64,000 bases of DNA from Candidatus Gastranaerophilales bacterium (GCA_910586855.1 CAJUJH010000003.1:62001-126000), one strand, 5' to 3'. Shown: positions 15,753 through 25,386, counted from the stretch's first letter. The notes: a model not told the origin generated them from the sequence alone. Numbers and translations are program-made.

Positions 15753-17060
15753 ATGTTAATTTCTAATTCTATAGGCATAGTTGCAGACGACCTCACGGGC
15801 GCAAATGATACCGCTCTTCAATTTTTCATGAAAGGTTCAAACACAGAAATTATCCTTGATATTAATTCGCTGAATGAGAATCATCTAAATGTTGAAACCT
15901 GGGCGCTTTGCAACGAAACCAGAAATATAGCCCCTGAAGATGCCGGAAGAATAGTATTTGAGGCAACAAGGGTCTTAAAAGAAAAATTTGGCATTGAATA
16001 TTTCTATAAAAAAATTGATTCAACATTAAGGGGTAATATATCGGTTGAAATCCTTGCAATGCTTGAAGCCACAGGGTATGATGCAGCAATAGTGGCACCT
16101 GCCTTTGTTCAGGAAGGAAGAATTACAATCGGTGGCTATCAGCTTTTAAAGGGCATCCCAATTGAAAGAACAGATGCTGCACGAGACCCCAAGGCTCCAA
16201 TCTATGAATCATATATACCTGACATTTTAAAAAGAGGCTTGAGCGACAACGCTAAAGAGCTTGTAGCTTCAATTGAGATGAAAACAATTGCAAAAGGCGC
16301 GGGACCTATTGCCTTAAAATTAAATGAATTAATCTCATCAGGTAAAAAATTGATTGTTATGGATTCTGTTTCTACAGTTGATTTTGAACAAATAGTACTT
16401 GCTATGCAAAAAAGCACCTATAATATTTTACCCGCAGGCTCTGCAGGTTTGGCTCACGCTCTTGGTGCTGTTTGGCTAACAGAAATTAAACCGCCTGTGC
16501 AAAAGCAGGTGCCGTTTCTTCCAAAGCTAATCCTTTCAGGTTCTGCAACATCTTTAACCGCACTTCAGGTAAAGAAACTTGAAATGGATACTGATATTGA
16601 AAATACATATTTTGTTTCTCTTCGTCTTGATGATGTGCTAAAAGAACCGGATAGCGCACTTGTAGATAGAATTGTAGCCAACCTGGTAAAAGACAATATT
16701 GTAGCTGTCCATGTTTGCGATTTAACAGAAGAACTCTCAAATGAAGAAGCCCAAAGTAAACTTATAGATGAAGGAATCACAAAAGAAGACCTTGCAACAA
16801 GAATAACCGATTATCTTGCAAAGCTTGCAAGCAGCATAAAACAAAAATCACAGTTTATTTTAATTACAATCGGGGGCGAAACCTCGTACAGATGTTCTAA
16901 AGCCATAAATTGCGAATACCTGCAGGTCGTAGATTCTATTCTTCCATCAATTCCCCTTTGTATGGATTCAAACGCGCAATTAATAGTCACAAAATCAGGA
17001 AATTTAGGCACTTCATCCACTCTGATTGATATAGTTAAATATTTTGAACACCATGAATAA
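15753..17060 (+). CDS. DUF1537-type four-carbon sugar-acid kinase
   Basis: The 435-aa protein begins IGIVADDLTGANDTALQF, the hallmark of the four-carbon acid sugar kinase family (D-threonate, D-erythronate and related kinases). It also has YKKIDSTLRGNI, a C-terminal nucleotide-binding half with LSGSATSLTALQ, and a late ITIGGETSYR block. Members phosphorylate a C4 acid at O-4. The next gene encodes a PdxA-type dehydrogenase, overlapping by eight bases. This pair is the known core of D-threonate or erythronate catabolism, and related pairs can also feed vitamin B6 synthesis through 4-hydroxythreonine. No aldolase or transporter accompanies it, so the substrate stays open. Confidence 0.85.
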   Translation: MLISNSIGIVADDLTGANDTALQFFMKGSNTEIILDINSLNENHLNVETWALCNETRNIAPEDAGRIVFEATRVLKEKFGIEYFYKKIDSTLRGNISVEILAMLEATGYDAAIVAPAFVQEGRITIGGYQLLKGIPIERTDAARDPKAPIYESYIPDILKRGLSDNAKELVASIEMKTIAKGAGPIALKLNELISSGKKLIVMDSVSTVDFEQIVLAMQKSTYNILPAGSAGLAHALGAVWLTEIKPPVQKQVPFLPKLILSGSATSLTALQVKKLEMDTDIENTYFVSLRLDDVLKEPDSALVDRIVANLVKDNIVAVHVCDLTEELSNEEAQSKLIDEGITKEDLATRITDYLAKLASSIKQKSQFILITIGGETSYRCSKAINCEYLQVVDSILPSIPLCMDSNAQLIVTKSGNLGTSSTLIDIVKYFEHHE

Positions 17061-17952
17061 AAAAATTGCAATAACAACAGGAGATACTCTTGGCATTGGA
17101 GAAGAGATAACAATTAAAGCTTTAAATGCCTTAAATTTGCCTGAAGATGAAATTTTAATAATAGGTAAAAACATAAACCATACTCTAAATACAGCCTATG
17201 AAACAATAGAGATTGACCCTAATGATAATGGTAAATTCTGCTTTGAAAGCCTAAAGACCGCATCAAGTCTTGCAAACGAAGATAAGATTAAAGCAATAGT
17301 TACAGCCCCTGTTTCAAAAGAAGCACTTCATAAATCAGGGTACAAATATTCAGGACAAACGGAAATCTTGCAGAAATTTTTAGGAAATAAAGATTCTAAA
17401 GCAGAAATGATGTTTATCTCAAAAGATTTGAGGGTCTTGCTTTTAACCCGCCACCTGGCTCTTAAGGATATACAACTGGATAAAGATTTAATAGTAGAAA
17501 AAGTATTAAGAACAAACTCATTTCTGGTTGAAAAATGCGGAATTTCTAAACCAAAATTTGCCCTCTGCGCACTAAACCCCCATGCCGGCGAAAACGGCAT
17601 TTTAGGATATGAAGAACTTGATATTATGATGCCTGCCGTAAAAACCCTGAGAAACCTTGGTATTAATATCACAGACCCTCTAAGTGCAGACGGGCTCTTT
17701 GCGCATGTTGGTGAAAATTATTTAAATAATAAAATACAAGACTATGACTGCATTTTAGCAAGCTACCATGACCAGGGGCTATGCCCTGTTAAAGCTTTAT
17801 GTTTCAAACATGTTGTAAATACAACCATAGGCTTAAAAGTTATAAGAACATCTCCATCATCAGGTACAGCATATGATATAGCGGGAAAAAATATTGCAGA
17901 CCCAAGTGGAATGATTGAAGCAATCAAACTTGCCTTTAAATTATCATCATAA
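17053..17952 (+). CDS. pdxA: PdxA-family 4-phospho-hydroxyacid dehydrogenase
   Basis: The 299-aa protein opens KIAITTGDTLGIGEEI, has VTAPVSKEALHKSGYKYSGQ (metal and phosphate site), NPHAGENGILGYEE, and YHDQGLCPVKAL. These match the PdxA/PdxA2 family, which oxidises 4-phosphohydroxy-L-threonine or 4-phospho-D-threonate with NAD and then decarboxylates. The residue usually Pro in GDPxGIG is Thr here (GDTLGIG). ATG 17053 overlaps the kinase stop; a TTG nine bases upstream is less likely. Coupling to a DUF1537 kinase favours the PdxA2 role, but no other pdx gene is visible, so biosynthetic PdxA cannot be excluded. Confidence 0.8.
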   Translation: MNKKIAITTGDTLGIGEEITIKALNALNLPEDEILIIGKNINHTLNTAYETIEIDPNDNGKFCFESLKTASSLANEDKIKAIVTAPVSKEALHKSGYKYSGQTEILQKFLGNKDSKAEMMFISKDLRVLLLTRHLALKDIQLDKDLIVEKVLRTNSFLVEKCGISKPKFALCALNPHAGENGILGYEELDIMMPAVKTLRNLGINITDPLSADGLFAHVGENYLNNKIQDYDCILASYHDQGLCPVKALCFKHVVNTTIGLKVIRTSPSSGTAYDIAGKNIADPSGMIEAIKLAFKLSS

Positions 17953-18023
17953 AAATATTTTTAAAGAATAATAGCTGAAAGAGCGATTTTTTCTTCCCTT
18001 CGTGGAAATAAAATGTCTGTATT

Positions 18024-19496
18024 ATGGCAAACTTTTATAACGATTATCAGGATAGAAAAAATTGTAACAATATAGGCGGAGACGGTGCATCCTGCTCTAT
18101 TGACCCTTCAACCTACGCTCTTGAAGAATTACTTTTGAATGAAATAAAGCAAATTGCATTTTATGTAACAAAGCTTGCAGATTTCAATCTGCAAAATGAA
18201 AATATTATGCAAAAAGCAATACGGGCACTCTCTGTAATTCTTATAAATACAGCATTTCGTATGGATGATTATAAAAATCTATTATACAACCTTGAAATTG
18301 ATAAACTTGAAGTAAGAGAAAAATATTTAGAATGCGCAAAAGAAAACCGCATAAAATACGAACTTGTCGAAAATGCAATAAAGCTTCCGGAGAAAGCAAC
18401 CTTAACAAATCTTTTAAGAGCAGGCGAAGCACTTGTTGTTGAAAAAAGAAATTCTTATGAACCAAAAAAACTCAGCTTGATTGAGCTTATAACATTTTTT
18501 GCAAAAACGACAAGTATTAATATTGAAAAATTATCCCATCTTGGATTTAAAAACCCTGAATGGAATTTTCAAATCTTAAAATTTTTAAATCTTACAAATA
18601 TCTCATCCAAAAAAACCGAAAAACTAAAACAGAGTATCTGCGATTTTTCAAAAATTTCATTTGATATATGGAAAAAATTAACAGAAACTCTTGAAAAAAC
18701 CTATGGCAAAAGAATTGAAAACAATATAAATTTTGAAATAAAAGAAGGTAAATCAATCCTTGTTTCAGGTTCTGATTTAGATGAATTAGATAAACTCTTA
18801 GAAGCTGTGGAAGGCGAAGATATAAATATTTACACAAATTCAAGTCTTTTTAGCGCCTTTTGCTATCCTCATTTTTTAAAGTATAAAAATTTAATCGGGC
18901 ACTTTGGAGATGAAAATGCAGAAATAGATTTCACAAACTTCAAAGGTGTAATTTTTACCACGCAAAATTTCTTGCAAAAAGTTGACTATCTAAGGCATGG
19001 AACAATTTACACAACAAAAATTATAGCTCCTGAAAAAATGATTAGGGTTACAGATTATGATTTTAAGCCATTAATTGAAAATGCCCTTAAAACAACAGGT
19101 TTTGCAAAAGAAGATGTGCAAAAATCCAAAGAAGTAACTTTAAAATATAATATTCAGGATATTGATAACATAATAGAAGGAGCAAACGGTAAAGAAATAT
19201 ATGTTATCGTGGGCTCATACAACAAAGAAGAAATATTGAAAAAATTTGAAGGCAAAACCCTGATTAAACTTGATTCTCCTGTTGAAATACAGCTTTTAAT
19301 TCATATTTTAAATAAAACAAATTGCACAAATTTGGTACTTGTACTCACCCACTGTACACCCAATACTATAAATATTCTTTTAAGTACATTATTTAGCAAT
19401 CCTGTTAAAATTTATTTTGCAAAATGCCCAAATTATTTAATTAATCCACATATAATAGCAGCATTAACCGAAGAATTTGATGTTGAAATGATATAA
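18024..19496 (+). CDS. Hybrid-cluster-protein homologue without metal ligands
   Basis: The 490-aa protein follows the Hcp (prismane) fold order. An N-terminal helical region (residues 30-200) leads to ILVSGSDLDELDKLLE (245-260), INIYTNSSLFSAFCYP (267-282), a GVIFTTQNFL block (308-317), TIYTTKI (327-333), YVIVGSYN (393-400), and a C-terminal LVLVLTHCTPNTINILL to IYFAKCPNYLINP segment. Each hybrid-cluster ligand position known from Hcp is changed: His of GHDL to Ser250, Glu of HGEM to Ser274, Cys of TTNC to Asn/Phe 315-316, Cys of VGCD to Ser398, and Glu/Lys of WFEQKA to Thr/Asn. The N-terminal CxxC cluster motif is gone and the region holding another cysteine is deleted. It should bind no cluster and have no hydroxylamine or NO reductase activity. 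It lies 71 bases after the pdxA-type gene. Confidence 0.75.
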   Translation: MANFYNDYQDRKNCNNIGGDGASCSIDPSTYALEELLLNEIKQIAFYVTKLADFNLQNENIMQKAIRALSVILINTAFRMDDYKNLLYNLEIDKLEVREKYLECAKENRIKYELVENAIKLPEKATLTNLLRAGEALVVEKRNSYEPKKLSLIELITFFAKTTSINIEKLSHLGFKNPEWNFQILKFLNLTNISSKKTEKLKQSICDFSKISFDIWKKLTETLEKTYGKRIENNINFEIKEGKSILVSGSDLDELDKLLEAVEGEDINIYTNSSLFSAFCYPHFLKYKNLIGHFGDENAEIDFTNFKGVIFTTQNFLQKVDYLRHGTIYTTKIIAPEKMIRVTDYDFKPLIENALKTTGFAKEDVQKSKEVTLKYNIQDIDNIIEGANGKEIYVIVGSYNKEEILKKFEGKTLIKLDSPVEIQLLIHILNKTNCTNLVLVLTHCTPNTINILLSTLFSNPVKIYFAKCPNYLINPHIIAALTEEFDVEMI

Positions 19497-19499
19497 ATT

Positions 19500-20162
19500 C
19501 TAAATATGCAATCTTCTATCCAGTTCTTCTTTAAGAGCATTTCCTTTAAATATAATCAAAGCTGACATTGTTATAATGCTCACAGCTGCGCATATCGCTG
19601 ATGGACATACAACATTTAGTACATTAAAAAGATACAGTATTAATGGCATCATTCCAAAGCAAATATTTAATACAAGATAAAAAATATAATCCTGTGGTTT
19701 CAAACACAAAAATAAGGCTAAAATAATAGTAGCAGCTATTGCACAAACATATAAAACAGGCAGTACAAAATCCACAGACCAATGATGGAAACCTGTTGCA
19801 GCATCCCACAGAAGCACAAGCAGTGAAGCCATGATAGAAAGCCATAAAACAGCTTTCACAGGATTTTCCCGTTTCTTTGCAGCAATACCAAATACAAGCC
19901 AAAAACTTGCAAGCCCTGCAAGCACATAATTCAGCCACCAGCTTTGTCCTGCTATACTGGCATTAACTGCAAAGCATACAGATACTGCTATTGCACTGCA
20001 AAGAATTAATATTTTAAACAACAATAGGCGCCTTGGCTTCTCTGGAGGAATATCCGGAAACAATTCTTCTTTGCTGACATCACCGGTTAAGCACCCGCTG
20101 CATAAAGGGCAGTGTTCAAAATTTCCTGCAACTTTTACCTTACATTTCTCACAGTAGTACAT
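19500..20162 (-). CDS. Zinc-ribbon membrane protein (DUF6320-like)
   Basis: The 220-aa protein starts with a zinc ribbon (CEKCKVKVAGNFEHCPLC, residues 4-21), a short linker, then about six hydrophobic segments. It is the last gene of a three-gene minus-strand island and starts three bases after the acyltransferase stop. I recall similar zinc-ribbon plus membrane proteins beside acyltransferases in gut Clostridia, annotated DUF6320; the name is from memory and not verified. It could anchor or assist the acyltransferase at the membrane. Confidence 0.65.
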   Translation of the reverse strand: MYYCEKCKVKVAGNFEHCPLCSGCLTGDVSKEELFPDIPPEKPRRLLLFKILILCSAIAVSVCFAVNASIAGQSWWLNYVLAGLASFWLVFGIAAKKRENPVKAVLWLSIMASLLVLLWDAATGFHHWSVDFVLPVLYVCAIAATIILALFLCLKPQDYIFYLVLNICFGMMPLILYLFNVLNVVCPSAICAAVSIITMSALIIFKGNALKEELDRRLHI

Positions 20163-20165
20163 AAA

Positions 20166-21437
20166 TTATTTTCCTGTTTCTATTTTATTTGCAGCAATTT
20201 CAACTTCAATACCCATCTGGGTTAAAAAGCGAAAAAATGTACGTTCAACATCACGGCTATAAAACGGACTTGCAAAGCTGATAACATAATTATCACCAAA
20301 AGAGCAGGAACATGCCTGCAAAATATCAGGTGATGTATATGCAGTAAAAAGATTTATATATTTTTCCATCTCTTTTGGCATTGAAACCCTTCCTACATTT
20401 GAAAAAGAAGCTGTAGTTTTTCTTCTCATAATAAAAGCTGCTGTACGCAATATTGCATCTTTAACAAAAAGCGGCAGAAGACGAATTAAAATATTATGCT
20501 CCAGGGCTGACCACACATTCATTTGCTCTTTCAACTTTTCTTCTTTTAACTCTTCCTTAAACACCTGCCTGATATAAGATGCAACCACTTCAAGGCTGTC
20601 TTCCTGATAGCTGAAATTATACCCCGCATTAATCACAGTAAAGAAATTACGGGCTGATTCAGAAGGAAAATAATTTCTTAAATTTACAGGTATAGTAATT
20701 ACTATAGGTTCTTTTTGTTCTCTTAAATTCATTTCCTGATGAATCGCCATAATAAATAAAGATGTTAAAAGTTCCGTTATAGTTATACCCATAGACCTTG
20801 AACATTCTAACAATGATTTAAGAGACATTTTTCCTTCTATAATAGATAAATGCCTGTCCGGTAAATGTTCTTTATTTAAACAATATGCCTTTTTTCTTTT
20901 AGAAATCTTTGTACCGTTGGGTTTTTCGTAATATTTTTGGAAACTGTCATCTCTTTTTTGAAACCAAGAAGCATCATAATCAAGCGAAGGTACAGATGCA
21001 AATTCTTCACAATGACGTTCCAAAAGATAGTAATAAATCAAAGTTCTAAAAAATTGTAATGCGCCTGTTCCATCAGTGAGCGTGTGATAAATTTCCACAC
21101 TGACACGTTTATTGTAATAAAGCACTCGAAAAAGTAAACTTTCCTTATTTGTATCATATAGCGGTATACAGGGTAATTCATATTCTTTTTGAACAACAGG
21201 TTTTATATCACTTTCTTCAAGATAATACCAAAATGCACCCCTTTTCATTACAGATTGGAAAAATGGAAATTGTTCAACAGCCCTATCTAAAGCTGTTTGC
21301 AATATTACGGGATTTATAAAATCTTTAAGTTCGCAAACAAAACGAAATACCTTAGAATCACGCATACTGCTGTTTGACGGAAATATTTTCGCTGCATTAT
21401 CTAAACGGCTCCATCTTGGCAAAACTTTATTGTTCAT
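20166..21437 (-). CDS. HxxxDG acyltransferase (alcohol acetyltransferase-like)
   Basis: The 423-aa protein resembles the CoA-dependent acyltransferase/condensation superfamily. Its catalytic motif is EIYHTLTDGTGALQFF (HTLTDG), preceded by a substrate-binding half (DRAVEQFPFFQSVMKRGAFW) and followed by a second half with FSNVGRVSMP near the position of the family's structural motif. It would transfer an acyl group from CoA or a carrier to an alcohol or amine. It overlaps the upstream hydrolase by one base (TAATG), so the two are co-translated. A hydrolase plus acyltransferase pair suggests making or remodelling an ester. The substrate is unknown. Confidence 0.75.
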   Translation of the reverse strand: MNNKVLPRWSRLDNAAKIFPSNSSMRDSKVFRFVCELKDFINPVILQTALDRAVEQFPFFQSVMKRGAFWYYLEESDIKPVVQKEYELPCIPLYDTNKESLLFRVLYYNKRVSVEIYHTLTDGTGALQFFRTLIYYYLLERHCEEFASVPSLDYDASWFQKRDDSFQKYYEKPNGTKISKRKKAYCLNKEHLPDRHLSIIEGKMSLKSLLECSRSMGITITELLTSLFIMAIHQEMNLREQKEPIVITIPVNLRNYFPSESARNFFTVINAGYNFSYQEDSLEVVASYIRQVFKEELKEEKLKEQMNVWSALEHNILIRLLPLFVKDAILRTAAFIMRRKTTASFSNVGRVSMPKEMEKYINLFTAYTSPDILQACSCSFGDNYVISFASPFYSRDVERTFFRFLTQMGIEVEIAANKIETGK

Positions 21438-22477
21438 TAAAACTTTTTCTCCTTTAAAAAATTATTGATGATTTCATATGTTTTTCTTACTTGTTCAAAC
21501 CAGCTTGGAAGAGAAAAATATCCATGAATTGCATCAGGCATTCTGACAACTTCTGTGTATACTCCCGATTCTTGGAGCCTATGCCCAAATTCCTCCCCTT
21601 CGTCTCTCAAAGGACAGTACTGTGCTGTAATTATAAGCGTAGATGGTAAATTGGAAAAATCTTTCGCTAAAAGCGGAGCAAAATAAGGATTTTTAAAATC
21701 GGCATCCGATGAAGAATAAAGCTCCATATAGTCTCTTACGCGCTTTGATGTTAATAAATACCCGGTTCCATTTTCCCGAACAGATTCAAAAGGAGAAGTT
21801 CTGGAGTGGTCAGCAGCTGTTGCAGGATAAATTAAAATTTGTTTTGACGGATAAAATTCTTTGCGGTCGCGCGCTAAAAGAGAAACTGCAGCAGCAAGAT
21901 TCCCTCCGGCGCTATCCCCTATCAAAATAATATTTTCAGGTTTTACCCCAAGAATTTCAAAATTTGAAAAAATCTCTTTTGCTACAGCATAACAGTCTTC
22001 CAATCCTCCGGGAAAACGGCATTCCGGCGCAAGTCTGTAATCAACCGAAACTACTCTGTGACCCGTTAGCTTAGACATATCAGAACAAACGCCGTCATAG
22101 CTGTCTATATTTCCTGTTACCCAGCCTCCTCCGTGGAAAAACAATAAAACAGAATCAGATACATTTTCTTTTGGGGTGAATATTCTAACCGGTACATCAT
22201 GTCTGCCGCAGCATACCTTATGTTCCCAAATACTATAAAGTTCAGGTTTTTTTAAACGCCAGGATTTAATTCTTTCAAACTCTCTTGCAAGCGGATAATT
22301 CTTTTTAATATCGATATCCCTGTATGATAATATCGCCAGCGCCGCACGCATTGCTTTACTGATTGCCACATTCATCCCTTTCTTTGGGCGCGTATAAATA
22401 TTTAATATATTAACAAAGCGCACCCTAAATAGCAAATTACCCTGTCGGTTTTTTAAAATATAATCTGTCTTTACCAT
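21437..22477 (-). CDS. HSL-family alpha/beta hydrolase
   Basis: This is a 346-aa esterase of the hormone-sensitive-lipase group. The oxyanion motif is LLFFHGGGWVTGNIDSYDG, the nucleophile elbow GDSAGGNLAAA, and the late catalytic Asp/His lie in the LRDEGEEFGHRL and DAIHGYF regions. Members hydrolyse short acyl esters in the cytoplasm. It is first in the three-gene minus-strand island, divergent from pnp with 97 bases between. The assigned ATG gives an N-terminal extension; ATG at 22375 (MNVAIS) is a possible alternative. Confidence 0.85.
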   Translation of the reverse strand: MVKTDYILKNRQGNLLFRVRFVNILNIYTRPKKGMNVAISKAMRAALAILSYRDIDIKKNYPLAREFERIKSWRLKKPELYSIWEHKVCCGRHDVPVRIFTPKENVSDSVLLFFHGGGWVTGNIDSYDGVCSDMSKLTGHRVVSVDYRLAPECRFPGGLEDCYAVAKEIFSNFEILGVKPENIILIGDSAGGNLAAAVSLLARDRKEFYPSKQILIYPATAADHSRTSPFESVRENGTGYLLTSKRVRDYMELYSSSDADFKNPYFAPLLAKDFSNLPSTLIITAQYCPLRDEGEEFGHRLQESGVYTEVVRMPDAIHGYFSLPSWFEQVRKTYEIINNFLKEKKF

Positions 22478-22574
22478 TATGAAGCAATATTAATTTTTCT
22501 TTCCTTTCCTGCATCTTTATTATAGAATTGAAGCAACAAAGAAGTGTATAGAAAAAAGAAGAAAGAAAAGAAAA

Positions 22575-24716
22575 ATGGAAAACATGCCAGAATCTAAAAA
22601 AATGCAGATTACAATCGGCGGGAAGATTGTAGAGATTGAAACAGGTAAGTATGCTCAAAGCGCTACTTCATCTGTTACCGTAAGATGCGAGGATACAATG
22701 CTTTTTATCCACTCAACAGTAAGTAAAGAGCCTCGTGTTGGAATAGATTTTTTCCCATTATTAATTGATTACGAAGAAAGAATGTCAGCAATAGGAAGAA
22801 TCCCCGGCGGCTTTACAAGAACCGAAGGAAAATCTTCCGAAAAAGCAATATTGGTATCAAGATTGATTGACCGTCCTATCCGTCCCCTATGGCCTAAAGG
22901 ATATAGAAACGACGTTCAGGTTGTTGTTCAATTGTTTAGCTATGACCAGAAAAATCAGCCTGATACATTAGCAATTCTTGGCGCTTCAACTGCCCTAATG
23001 CTTTCAGGCGCCCCATTTGAAGGACCTGTCGGTGCAGTTCGTGTTGGAAGAATTGATGGTAATTTTGTTGCAAACCCAACCCATCAGGAAGCTGAAAAAT
23101 CAGATATGGATATCGTTGTAGCAGGCACAATGGATTCTGTTATTATGGTTGAAGCAGGCTGCAAATTTGTAACCGAAGATGATATTATGGCAGCCGTTGA
23201 ATTTGCACAAGTTGAAATCAAAAAACAGTGTGAAGCTCAAATAGAATTTGCAAACCGCTGCGGTGTTGTTCGCGAAAACTTCGTAAATCCTTATGATACA
23301 TCAGAACTTGCAGCAATTATTAAAGATAACTGCTACGATATAATATCAGATGCTTATCATAATTTTGACCGCGAATACAGAAAAAATAAACTTGATGAAG
23401 CAAAACAAATTGTTAAAGATAAAGTTACAGCCCTTGATGACAGCCACCCAATCAAAGCTATGATGGAAGAAACAGGCATTGATTTTGTAGCCGAAGAATT
23501 TAAAGCTCTTGAAAAGAAAATTATGAGAGCAATGATTGTAAATGAGGGCGTTCGTGCTGATGGCAGAAAAACTTTTGAAGTACGCCCTATCTGGTGCGAA
23601 GTAGGCGTCATCCCAAGAGCACACGGAAGTGCGGTATTTACAAGAGGACAAACTCAGATTTTATCCTGCGCAACTTTAGCAGGTCCTCAAATGGCTCAAG
23701 AACTTGACGGCGTTGACCCTCTTACTAAAAAAAGCTATATGCACAAATACATATTCCCTGGCTTTTCAGTTGGTGAAGTAAAACCATTAAGAGGTCCAGG
23801 CAGACGTGAAATTGGTCATGGAAATTTAGCAGAACGTGCTAATGTTCCGGCGTTGCCTGATGAAAAAGATTTCCCGTATACAATAAGAGTAACATCAGAT
23901 GTACTTGAATCAAATGGTTCAACATCAATGGGTTCAACCTGTGCAAGCTCTATGGCTCTAATGAACGCCGGTGTTCCTGTTAAATGTATGATAGGCGGCG
24001 TTGCTATGGGTCTTATTAAAGAAGGAGATACAGACGTTGTATTAACTGATATTCAAGGTATTGAAGACTTCCTTGGTGATATGGACTTTAAAGTAACAGG
24101 TAACGATACAGGCATCACTGCTCTTCAAATGGATATGAAGATTAAAGGCATTTCAAATGAAACACTTCGCCGCGCTTTATATCAGGCAAAAGACGGTAGA
24201 ATTTATATTATGAGCAAGATGAGAGAAGCAATCTCTGAACCAAATAAAGAATTATCAGAATTTGCTCCAAGATTATTCTCTATGACAATACCGACTGAAG
24301 ACATAGGAACCGTAATCGGACCCGGCGGAAAAATGATTAGAAGCATAATTGACGCCTCTGGCGCTGAAATTGATATAAAAGATGACGGTACAGTTACAAT
24401 TACATCAAACGACAAAGAAGGTACAGATATTGCAATCAAAATGATTAAAGATTTAACCTTCAAAGCAGAACCGGGTTGCATTTACAAAGGCAAAGTTGTT
24501 AGAATTATCCCTATTGGTGCTTTTGTAGAACTTGCCCCCGGAAAAGACGGCATGGTGCATATTTCACAAGTTTGCAACGAAAGAATTGACACTGTTGAAT
24601 CAAAACTTTCAATAGGCGACAATGTAGTTGTTAAAGTTGTAAAAATTGATGATAAAGGAAGAGTAAACCTTACAATTAAAGGAGTAAGTGATGAAGAGAA
24701 AAATCAATTCAATTAA
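22575..24716 (+). CDS. pnp: Polynucleotide phosphorylase
   Basis: The 713-aa protein has two RNase PH-like domains (first with GGFTRTEGKSSEKAIL, second with RADGRKTFEVRPIW and RGQTQILSCATL). A KH domain (TEDIGTVIGPGGKMIR) and an S1 domain (YKGKVVRIIPIGAFVEL) follow at the C-terminus. It degrades RNA phosphorolytically from the 3' end and is a core exoribonuclease of the degradosome. The length and domain order are standard. The start is an ATG in an A/G-rich leader; a second ATG four codons in is possible. The lipoprotein gene downstream overlaps its last 26 bases, so the two are on one mRNA. Confidence 0.97.
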   Translation: MENMPESKKMQITIGGKIVEIETGKYAQSATSSVTVRCEDTMLFIHSTVSKEPRVGIDFFPLLIDYEERMSAIGRIPGGFTRTEGKSSEKAILVSRLIDRPIRPLWPKGYRNDVQVVVQLFSYDQKNQPDTLAILGASTALMLSGAPFEGPVGAVRVGRIDGNFVANPTHQEAEKSDMDIVVAGTMDSVIMVEAGCKFVTEDDIMAAVEFAQVEIKKQCEAQIEFANRCGVVRENFVNPYDTSELAAIIKDNCYDIISDAYHNFDREYRKNKLDEAKQIVKDKVTALDDSHPIKAMMEETGIDFVAEEFKALEKKIMRAMIVNEGVRADGRKTFEVRPIWCEVGVIPRAHGSAVFTRGQTQILSCATLAGPQMAQELDGVDPLTKKSYMHKYIFPGFSVGEVKPLRGPGRREIGHGNLAERANVPALPDEKDFPYTIRVTSDVLESNGSTSMGSTCASSMALMNAGVPVKCMIGGVAMGLIKEGDTDVVLTDIQGIEDFLGDMDFKVTGNDTGITALQMDMKIKGISNETLRRALYQAKDGRIYIMSKMREAISEPNKELSEFAPRLFSMTIPTEDIGTVIGPGGKMIRSIIDASGAEIDIKDDGTVTITSNDKEGTDIAIKMIKDLTFKAEPGCIYKGKVVRIIPIGAFVELAPGKDGMVHISQVCNERIDTVESKLSIGDNVVVKVVKIDDKGRVNLTIKGVSDEEKNQFN

Positions 24717-25386
24717 AAACCTGCTTTTAACCGCAGTTTTAGGCGGATGTTTGGTTCTTTTATCAGGCTGCACATCTTTAAGCTATGTAGGAGACGACTT
24801 TGATTCTAAAAAAAGTGCAGCACTCCAAACAAGTGAATTGTTTACTTTTTCAACATATACAAAAACATCGGATGAAGAAAATATTGATATGAAGCTGGGG
24901 GTTGCAAAAACCCCCCTTCCTGATGCCTTAGTGGTTTATATAAATGTAAAAAATAATTCAAAGGCAGCAGATTATGTCTTTTATCTAAAGGATTTGGTTA
25001 TCAAGACAGGAAATGAAACCCTAACACCTATTCCGCCATCAGCATACCTAAATGCCTACCAAAGCTATGAAACAGGTACATACAACGGGCTTTCAAACAT
25101 AGCCCCGACTTTAGGCGCCTTTGCAGATATACAAAATGCATACCAAAATGTTAACAATATGGTAAATACTGCTTCTGTAAAAAATAATGTTAATAATGCT
25201 GCAACAAGCCAGATAGGTTCAATTGCAAAAGGTATTTCATCACACACAATAACTTCAGCAGGAGTTATTAAAACAGGAAGCTCTGATTTCTTTTATATAT
25301 TCTTAAAAGACCCTGGAATGCTGCCCATTGATATTACTTATAAAGATTTAAATTTTTCATTTGGCAGCTCTAAAGAAACTAAATAA
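24691..25386 (+). CDS. Hypothetical lipoprotein
   Basis: The 231-aa product starts MKRKINSIKNLL, has a hydrophobic signal region and a lipobox LLSGC, so it should be lipid-modified and exported. AAAGGAG precedes ATG 24691, inside the pnp coding sequence. The mature part has an N-terminal beta-rich region and a Gly/Asn-rich middle (NNAATSQIGSIAKGISS). No known domain is recognised. It precedes TadE/TadG-like genes, so an envelope or pilus accessory role is conceivable but unproven. Confidence 0.75.
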   Translation: MKRKINSIKNLLLTAVLGGCLVLLSGCTSLSYVGDDFDSKKSAALQTSELFTFSTYTKTSDEENIDMKLGVAKTPLPDALVVYINVKNNSKAADYVFYLKDLVIKTGNETLTPIPPSAYLNAYQSYETGTYNGLSNIAPTLGAFADIQNAYQNVNNMVNTASVKNNVNNAATSQIGSIAKGISSHTITSAGVIKTGSSDFFYIFLKDPGMLPIDITYKDLNFSFGSSKETK

